Positions 7,305 through 11,980 of a stretch of DNA of 11,980 bases are shown in pieces (positions within the stretch are counted from its first letter, which is position 1; each line of letters begins with the position of its first letter). The stretch comes from Planctomycetaceae bacterium (GTDB taxonomy: Bacteria > Planctomycetota > Planctomycetia > Pirellulales > Thermoguttaceae). The stretch is from the NCBI GenBank assembly GCA_031283825.1, contig JAITAZ010000082.1:1-11980 (forward strand), read 5' to 3'. Made by a program: the position numbers and the translations under genes. Under the pieces are notes generated by a model. The model was not told the origin of the DNA and did no database searches. It saw only the letters and a list, made by a program, of their open reading frames with translations.

Positions 7305-7703
7305 ATGTTGCGCAAAATGCGCGTTTACTTAATCGAACAGACGTTTATATACGACTCGCAAAATACATAGCATGACGACATAACAAGATGAATTTCGGCG
7401 ATTCGAGATATGAATCTAAAAATCTAGTTTTTCAATCGCAAGCAGACAACAAAAACGGAAAATTATCACGAACAGTTTAAAAATTAAAAACGATTTTCAG
7501 ATTTTTCGTAATCGACAATAAAAACTAACGATTATTTCGGATAATAATAAAATTTAGATACAAATTAGACCCTAATTAAGATAAAGAATTCCGTTTTTTT
7601 TGCCGACAATACAATTTACCTTGTTGAGTCAATTGGGCAGAATTATTCGAAAGTAGAACGTCAAATAAATTTTTTGCCAAAATTGCATAAAGAATAAGTT
7701 GAA

Positions 7704-7730
7704 TTGCTAGTAAGCCGCAAACGTTATAAA
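7704..7730 (+). promoter_or_regulatory. weak promoter candidate for the small gene
   Basis: TTGCTA (7704-7709) and TATAAA (7725-7730) are 15 bases apart, giving a start near 7737 and a leader of about 70 bases. The spacing is short and the -35 poor; an alternative -35 TTGAAT at 7699 gives a spacer that is too long. In AT-rich DNA such matches arise often. Confidence 0.3.
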
Positions 7731-7805
7731 TTTAATTACAAATATTAACAATTTAAATTCGTTGTAAAGGAGCGAAAAAGACAAAAAAATTCAAAAGGTG
7801 AAAAA

Positions 7806-8024
7806 ATGCAAAATGTTTTTGAAGCAATTTTAGAGACGGGACATGACGAAGATTTTGTACCTGTAGTTACAGAAGATTTTCGACCTACAGACGCACCGGC
7901 AGGTTCTCCGGCAAAATTGGAAGTTCTAGCAGAAAGAATAAGAAGAGGTTTACCGCTCTGGCATCCCGAAGACCGAGTCGATTACTCAGGACTAACCGGT
8001 GCCGTACGCCCGCCGCATGATTAA
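7806..8024 (+). CDS. small acidic protein of unknown function (72 aa)
   Basis: The product has no signal peptide, membrane segment or cysteine, so it should be cytoplasmic. The N-terminal 28 residues are acidic (ETGHDEDFVPVVTEDF). Next comes TDAPAGSPAK, a basic amphipathic stretch KLEVLAERIRRG at about 37-48, then LPLWHPEDRVDYSG and a GAVRPPHD tail. AAGGTG at 7795-7800, five bases before ATG 7806, supports this start; a better AAAGGAG at 7766-7772 has no start codon in range. Codon use is coding-like and clearly unlike the flanks. From memory the 'APxGSxxKLxVLxxRxxxGLPLWHPxD' pattern resembles small proteins seen in many planctomycete genomes with no known role; this was not searched. It sits alone, with more than 1.2 kb of spacer before it and 474 bases after. 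A short DNA- or protein-binding factor is possible, but no function is assigned. Confidence 0.75.
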   Translation: MQNVFEAILETGHDEDFVPVVTEDFRPTDAPAGSPAKLEVLAERIRRGLPLWHPEDRVDYSGLTGAVRPPHD

Positions 8025-8032
8025 TTCGTTTT

Positions 8033-8087
8033 ATTGATTTTGCGAAAAAAAGTCAAAATCAATTTCAAGTCAAAATCAATTTCAAGT
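8033..8087 (+). terminator. AT-rich stem-loop with duplicated arm after the small gene
   Basis: ATTGATTTTG (8033-8042) pairs over 10 bp with CAAAATCAAT (8054-8063). That arm is part of a 17-bp direct repeat, CAAAATCAATTTCAAGT, at 8054-8070 and 8071-8087, so the left arm can pair with either copy. It begins nine bases after the stop codon. The stem is AT-rich and no T run follows, so it is a weak terminator at best and may instead protect the 3' end. Confidence 0.4.
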
Positions 8088-8213
8088 CTAAAAAAATTCT
8101 ATCTAAAAAATATCAAAACAAAACAAGAAATACTTCAATTGATTATATAATAGTCTATTAAACTACTCGCACTTTACTTTTCATTCTTACTGAATATTTA
8201 CTACAAATTTCGC

Positions 8214-8227
8214 AACCGTTCACGGTT
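8214..8227. repeat. AACCGTTCACGGTT palindrome, copy 2 of dispersed motif
   Basis: AACCGT and ACGGTT flank TC, making a perfect 6-bp inverted repeat. Twelve of its bases are identical to 2813-2824. The two copies lie 5.4 kb apart in separate spacers. Confidence 0.5.
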
Positions 8228-8264
8228 TTTAAATTCGGCATTCGGAAGTATTGTAATTTTAAAC

Positions 8265-8297
8265 ACGGATTACACGGATAAGACGGATTTTCACGGA
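8265..8297. repeat. ACGGAT repeat with 9-bp period
   Basis: ACGGAT occurs at 8265, 8274 and 8283, and ACGGA again at 8293, the earlier copies spaced exactly nine bases apart (CACGGATTACACGGAT...). This is a recognised type of dispersed intergenic sequence in several phyla, recalled from general knowledge. No role is known to me. Confidence 0.6.
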
Positions 8298-8356
8298 AAA
8301 TATCAAATGATTATTTCAAACCAATTAAATTAATTAAATAATTTGTTTGTTTTGTA

Positions 8357-8373
8357 TCTTGAGTCGCTCAAGA
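8357..8373. promoter_or_regulatory. CTTGAG-TCG-CTCAAG palindrome upstream of the CHAT promoter
   Basis: CTTGAG (8358-8363) and CTCAAG (8367-8372) pair, extending by one T-A pair to 7 bp around TCG. It lies just upstream of the candidate -35 at 8389, a usual place for an activator site. A hairpin ending an upstream transcript is the alternative. Confidence 0.3.
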
Positions 8374-8388
8374 GATTATTTTAGGGCG

Positions 8389-8419
8389 TTGTTTATTTTT
8401 TATACCGTCATGTTACAAT
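8389..8419 (+). promoter_or_regulatory. candidate extended -10 promoter for the CHAT gene
   Basis: TG-T-TACAAT (8411-8419) is an extended -10 element. A weak -35 TTGTTT lies at 8389-8394, with a long 19-base spacer before TACAAT. Transcription would start near 8426 and give a leader of about 72 bases before ATG 8499. Confidence 0.4.
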
Positions 8420-8498
8420 CGTCCGCCAATTGAAAAATCCAAAAATAACTTGCCGCCAAATTCGTTACTAACAAAACTAAAAAAAGGAGTTTAATTTT

Positions 8499-11400
8499 AT
8501 GTCAGTAAAATTTAAATCAATAACCCAACAAGCCAAAAATAATATCAATAACAGACTCTACATCGGAGTCGAAAATCTAACCAATAATAGACTCGGAATC
8601 TCCATCAGATTAGAGAAATTTTTGATCAACTCAATCAGCTCGATCAAAAAATATTGCCGACAACTCATAACTCTCGGTTTACTCTGCTCAGCCTTGTTTA
8701 CTCTCGCTTTCAACGACCTCAATGTAGTCAACTCGCAAATTGTTAATCGAATCGTTCCTCCGCCGCCATACTTTACTAACTCCAAACGCGCCTACGAACA
8801 AGGAGATTATCCGGCAGCTTTAAAATTTCTCACCGACGACATCAAACACGCAGTCAAATTCAATCTGCCAAACGGCGCGCCAATCTATTGGATCGACTCG
8901 ATTTGCTACCAGTCCATGATCGGCGAATGCCACTACCAAACCGGAGACTACCAAAACGCTCTACTCGCCTTCAATATGGCAGTCGATATCTACATGGATC
9001 AGCCAGATTGGCTCAGCAAAGTTACTTACAACCTACAACCTACCCTAATTCCTCGCCCAGTTCTGCCTTGGATCTCAACCTCGCGAAAAGGCGGTATCGG
9101 GAATTTCTCAAACTGTAAATTTCAAATTCTACAACAATCGCCAAAACTTATCGCCCTAAACGGCGCACCTGCCCTCACCACACAAAATAGCTTGACCTCC
9201 ATCTACGCCGACGAAATTGTTACACGACTCGCTATCGCTATCAGACGACGCGCTGAAATACTCGGTCCCCTGTCCCGATTCGATGAACGAACCCTAAAAC
9301 TAAATAAAATTTTCTCCGATAGACCCTGCCCCCCAAACCACTTTTCTGGCGCATGGATCGACGTCCTACACGGATTGACTCTATCAGCTCTCGGAGATTA
9401 CCAACTCGCAATCCCACAACTCGAAAAAGGTATTCTCATGCAAGCCGCATTCGATCACCAACTCACCCCTTACGCCCTAAACGAACTCGGAAATATCGCA
9501 CTACTCGAAGGTAAAGCACCCGCCGCTCAACAATATTTTGTCGAAACCTCACTCTGCGCTACATTCTTCGGAGACCCCGCGCTAATCGGAGAATCATTCG
9601 GAAATATCGCCAAAGCCCAAAAGTTAATCGATCAGACTAAACCCGTCGCGCCGCTCAAACTCGCACTCGCTTACTTCTCAAAACCTAATCCTAAAACAAA
9701 AACAAACCCAAGTCCGCAAATCCTAATTCCGCTACTACACGAAATCGCCGACGACGCCCTAACCGTCGGAGACCCCAAAACCGCTGCCGAAGCATGCAAC
9801 CGCGCAAAAAATTTAATCAAATTCCCCGACACTACAGCAACAGCGCGAAACTTCTATATTATCGCCAAAATCGAATACCTAAACGCTCTGGCAAATTACT
9901 CCGCAAGCAGAAATTTCTCATTCAAAGCAGGAGACGATAACCTCGTAAAATCAATTATGATCAACCGCCGCGCCTCGCTCTGGATGCACCACTTGGCAAT
10001 GCTCGAACTCGCTTTTCTCAACGGACAAGTCGCAACTCGCGGACTAATCTCGCCGCACGAAGCAAGCGATCTATACGAAATTCTACTACGCGAACCAACC
10101 GCCAATGATTGGGCAACTCGACCAACCGATTGTATCACCCTAATGACTTGCACCGACCCCAAAGCATATCAACGATGGTTCGTAGTCGTAGCACTGATGT
10201 TGGCAGATAAAGAAAAAGCATTCGATATCACCGAACTAGCTCGCCGCGCCGCATTCTACTCGATCTTGCAACATAACACTCCGCCCGCACTACAACTCAA
10301 TCCGCGTCATCTCGCTTTAAGAATCATGTTTGAAGGAACAGGCAACGACGTCGAAGATATACAACAAGAACGAAATATGCTCGCTATCGACTTCGCAAAA
10401 TTCGGACAATTGTCAGATAAAGTACGAGATATTAAAAAACAACTCGCAGAAATTCCAATCGTCCCAAAAGAAGAATCTCAAATCGCACAACAGAAAAATC
10501 TACTCGCCGAACTTCAATCTACAAGTTTCGCCCAAGAAGTAATGCTCCGACCAATAGCACTGTCGCGAACCAAAGTAACAACCGCGTTTCCGCCAATAGT
10601 TAAAATCGATAAATTCCGAAAAGAATTGCCCGAAAAAACCGCAATGCTGCTGTTCTACGAAGACGCACTCGGAGATATGCACGGATTCCTCGTTGACCGC
10701 TATAACCTTAAATCGTGGGTAGTCGCCAAACCGCAACGCGAACCGGCACTGGGTCAACTTATAACAGATTACCTCGAAGCAATCGGAAATAAACGCGAAG
10801 GTAACTCTATCTTGAGAGCTAAAGAAGATATTATTGACTCCGATAAAAAATGGAAAACCGCCGGAAACGCTTTACTGCGACGATTACTTGGACAATCGCA
10901 CAATGTAAATTTCACCGAGCTTGTCGTGATTCCTTACGGTCGGCTTTGGTACGTTCCGTTTGAATCGTTGACAGTTCAAATCGGTCAAGAATTTCGACCG
11001 CTAATATCAGCAGGAAACGAACCAATTACAGTTCGATACGCGCCAATGGCGTCGCTTGGTATCCCGAAAAAAGCCGCGCCAAGAAGCAAAATCGACGAGA
11101 CACTTGTAATCTACGGCAACTTAATGGGCAAAAACGATTCAACCGCAGCACTCGACGCAATCGACCGATACACAAAAAACGATATGATAAAAAACATGGC
11201 ACTCGCACCGTCAAAAGAAAATAAATTACCCGACTTTCCCGGAACCGCTTCAGCATTTGCAACTCAAGTCAAACAGTTGGTCGTGTTAGACGATATACAA
11301 ACGGCTAACTTGAAATTGCTAGAATGGTCGCCCTTCACAAATGATAAAAATAAATTGAAAAATCCAGTCGGAAGTTGGTTGACACTGCCTTGGGGTGCGC

Positions 11401-11816
11401 CGCAATTAGTCGTTTTACCGGCATTTCACACTCCGGCAGAATATGCGTTGAAACCTGCAAGTTCAACAAAAACGCCAACATTCGTACCAAACGGAAACGA
11501 TATTTTCATGACAGCTATGACTCTAGAATCATGCGGAGCAAAAACAATTCTAATAAGCAGATGGAGACCAGGAGGAAGATCAACTTACGACTTAGTCGGA
11601 GAATTTATGAAAGCATATCCAGAAATGCCAGCCGCAAACGCATGGAGACAAGCTGTCATGAATGTCGGAATAAAACCAATCGAAATCGAACAAGAACCAA
11701 GAATAAAACCATCAACAAAAAACGAAACGCCTTTAGCAACTCACCCATTCTTCTGGAGCTCTTTCCTACTAATCGATAGAGGAGAATACGAATCAAAAAA
11801 TGATAATAATGAGTAA
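8499..11816 (+). CDS. membrane-anchored TPR-CHAT protein, apparently without the protease dyad
   Basis: The product has 1105 residues. Residues 1-55 are basic and Asn-rich, followed by one hydrophobic segment at about 56-72 (LITLGLLCSALFTLAF), so the remainder is probably outside the cytoplasmic membrane. TPR-like helix pairs occur at about 94-166 (AYEQGDYPAALKFL; ECHYQTGDYQNALLAFNMAVDIY) and 284-375 (LSALGDYQLAIPQLEKGI; LNELGNIALLEGKAPAAQQYF). A helical middle follows, then a likely coiled coil at about 614-676. The CHAT domain runs from about 710 to 1095: LVVIPYGRLWYVPFESL, PQLVVLPAFHT, GAKTILISRWRPGG, HPFFWSSFLLID. CHAT domains are caspase-like and normally use a His in a (F/L)ATHG-type motif and a Cys in an SAC(E/N)T-type motif. 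Here the matching places read SPFT (944-947) and PAFHT (974-978), with Phe976 for Cys, so a scaffold or signalling role is more likely than proteolysis. AAGGAG at 8484-8489 fixes the start. It is monocistronic. Confidence 0.85.
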   Translation: MSVKFKSITQQAKNNINNRLYIGVENLTNNRLGISIRLEKFLINSISSIKKYCRQLITLGLLCSALFTLAFNDLNVVNSQIVNRIVPPPPYFTNSKRAYEQGDYPAALKFLTDDIKHAVKFNLPNGAPIYWIDSICYQSMIGECHYQTGDYQNALLAFNMAVDIYMDQPDWLSKVTYNLQPTLIPRPVLPWISTSRKGGIGNFSNCKFQILQQSPKLIALNGAPALTTQNSLTSIYADEIVTRLAIAIRRRAEILGPLSRFDERTLKLNKIFSDRPCPPNHFSGAWIDVLHGLTLSALGDYQLAIPQLEKGILMQAAFDHQLTPYALNELGNIALLEGKAPAAQQYFVETSLCATFFGDPALIGESFGNIAKAQKLIDQTKPVAPLKLALAYFSKPNPKTKTNPSPQILIPLLHEIADDALTVGDPKTAAEACNRAKNLIKFPDTTATARNFYIIAKIEYLNALANYSASRNFSFKAGDDNLVKSIMINRRASLWMHHLAMLELAFLNGQVATRGLISPHEASDLYEILLREPTANDWATRPTDCITLMTCTDPKAYQRWFVVVALMLADKEKAFDITELARRAAFYSILQHNTPPALQLNPRHLALRIMFEGTGNDVEDIQQERNMLAIDFAKFGQLSDKVRDIKKQLAEIPIVPKEESQIAQQKNLLAELQSTSFAQEVMLRPIALSRTKVTTAFPPIVKIDKFRKELPEKTAMLLFYEDALGDMHGFLVDRYNLKSWVVAKPQREPALGQLITDYLEAIGNKREGNSILRAKEDIIDSDKKWKTAGNALLRRLLGQSHNVNFTELVVIPYGRLWYVPFESLTVQIGQEFRPLISAGNEPITVRYAPMASLGIPKKAAPRSKIDETLVIYGNLMGKNDSTAALDAIDRYTKNDMIKNMALAPSKENKLPDFPGTASAFATQVKQLVVLDDIQTANLKLLEWSPFTNDKNKLKNPVGSWLTLPWGAPQLVVLPAFHTPAEYALKPASSTKTPTFVPNGNDIFMTAMTLESCGAKTILISRWRPGGRSTYDLVGEFMKAYPEMPAANAWRQAVMNVGIKPIEIEQEPRIKPSTKNETPLATHPFFWSSFLLIDRGEYESKNDNNE

Positions 11817-11844
11817 CTCATGTTACACACTTGCTGCCACAGAT

Positions 11845-11897
11845 CAGGTAGGCGACCGCCGACTCAGGTAGGCGACCGCCGACTCAGGTAGGCGACC
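11845..11897. repeat. GC-rich 20-bp tandem repeat
   Basis: CAGGTAGGCGACCGCCGACT is present at 11845-11864 and 11865-11884, and its first 13 bases again at 11885-11897, where it runs into the following hairpin. The units are identical and each contains GGC-GACC-GCC. It starts 29 bases after the CHAT stop codon and is far richer in G and C than its surroundings, as for REP-type elements. Confidence 0.85.
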
Positions 11898-11931
11898 TTT
11901 CGCCGAAAGGTCGCGTCGGCGTTAGCCGACG
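11892..11931. terminator. two adjacent GC-rich hairpins after the CHAT gene
   Basis: GCGACCTTTC (11892-11901) and GAAAGGTCGC (11905-11914) form a 10-bp stem with loop GCC. GTCGGC (11915-11920) and GCCGAC (11925-11930) form a 6-bp stem with loop GTTA, extendable by C11914-G11931 if the first stem opens. There is no proper T run (GTAAATCTGAATTGATTTT follows). They can stop or stabilise the CHAT transcript but look more like part of the REP-type repeat than a classical terminator. Confidence 0.55.
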
Positions 11932-11980
11932 GTAAATCTGAATTGATTTTAATTATTGTCGAATCCATTTTATCGTTGCC

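Larger units (their letters stand above)
6579..7805. other. 1.2-kb intergenic region with promoter and hairpins
   Basis: No conventional gene is visible. The segment contains a G7 tract (6701-6707), a small CTGTT-AAAA-AACAG hairpin (6948-6961), a GC-richer island at about 7009-7140 with a strong promoter and a 14-codon ORF, a 7-bp hairpin (7221-7242), 11-bp direct repeats (7276-7304), a GCGCA-AAA-TGCGC hairpin (7310-7322), and a weak promoter before the small gene at 7806. No GC-rich hairpin with a T run follows the rhamnosidase stop; only AT-rich runs of T are present near 6620-6655. The length and the buried promoter make an unannotated small RNA plausible. Confidence 0.6.
8025..8498. other. 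repeat-rich spacer before the CHAT gene
   Basis: No coding frame is supported. In order it contains an AT-rich stem-loop with a duplicated arm (8033-8087), an AACCGT-TC-ACGGTT palindrome (8214-8227), a 9-bp-period ACGGAT repeat (8265-8297), a CTTGAG-TCG-CTCAAG hairpin (8357-8373) and a possible extended -10 promoter (8389-8419). The mix of dispersed repeats resembles the 2595-3317 spacer. Confidence 0.65.

Noticed and set aside
8142..8151. TATAAT in ATTATATAAT as a promoter
   Set aside because: No acceptable -35 lies 15-19 bases upstream, and the palindrome is expected by chance in such AT-rich DNA.
8499..11816. TPR-CHAT effector of a type III-E CRISPR (Craspase-like) or another anti-phage system
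   Set aside because: There is no gRAMP, CRISPR or defence gene in the window. The protein is membrane-anchored and its dyad positions are not His and Cys.

Overview
The window looks like bacterial chromosome from an AT-rich member of the Planctomycetota. This is inferred from family resemblance remembered by eye, with no search behind it. Three features point that way: an outer-membrane barrel protein with a 'GPDRGVGMPL...SWLDRPYY' lead-in to the barrel, a large anchored TPR-CHAT protein with a 'SRWRPGGRSTYD' segment, and a 72-residue protein with a 'GLPLWHPEDR' motif. Long spacers rich in dispersed repeats and exported proteins with very long N-terminal regions also fit. Both window edges are noncoding, so no gene is cut.

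Layout. 1-671: AT-rich spacer with a hairpin and a C8 tract. 672-2594 (minus): putative outer-membrane beta-barrel protein with a long Q/N/Y/P-rich linker and a well-formed sigma70-type promoter at 2723-2751. 2595-3317: spacer with a 48-bp palindromic tandem array and other dispersed repeats. 3318-6578 (plus): secreted or lipid-anchored GH78 alpha-L-rhamnosidase with its catalytic residues intact. 6579-7805: 1.2 kb spacer holding a promoter with a consensus -10, followed at once by a 14-codon ORF in a GC-richer island. 7806-8024 (plus): small acidic protein of unknown function. 8025-8498: repeat-rich spacer with a possible extended -10 promoter. 8499-11816 (plus): membrane-anchored TPR-CHAT protein that appears to lack both residues of the caspase-like His/Cys dyad. 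11817-11980: GC-rich 20-bp tandem repeat and two strong hairpins.

The genes do not form an operon: each is separated from the next by hundreds of bases and two or three have their own promoter candidates. The shared theme is the cell envelope, since all three large products carry an export or anchor signal. The rhamnosidase would release L-rhamnose from plant, algal or microbial glycans, but no transporter or rhamnose catabolic gene is beside it. The best leads for something undescribed are the dyad-less anchored CHAT protein, the 72-residue protein, and the promoter plus mini-ORF or RNA in the 6.6-7.8 kb spacer. No CRISPR, insertion sequence, integrase, tRNA or rRNA was seen.
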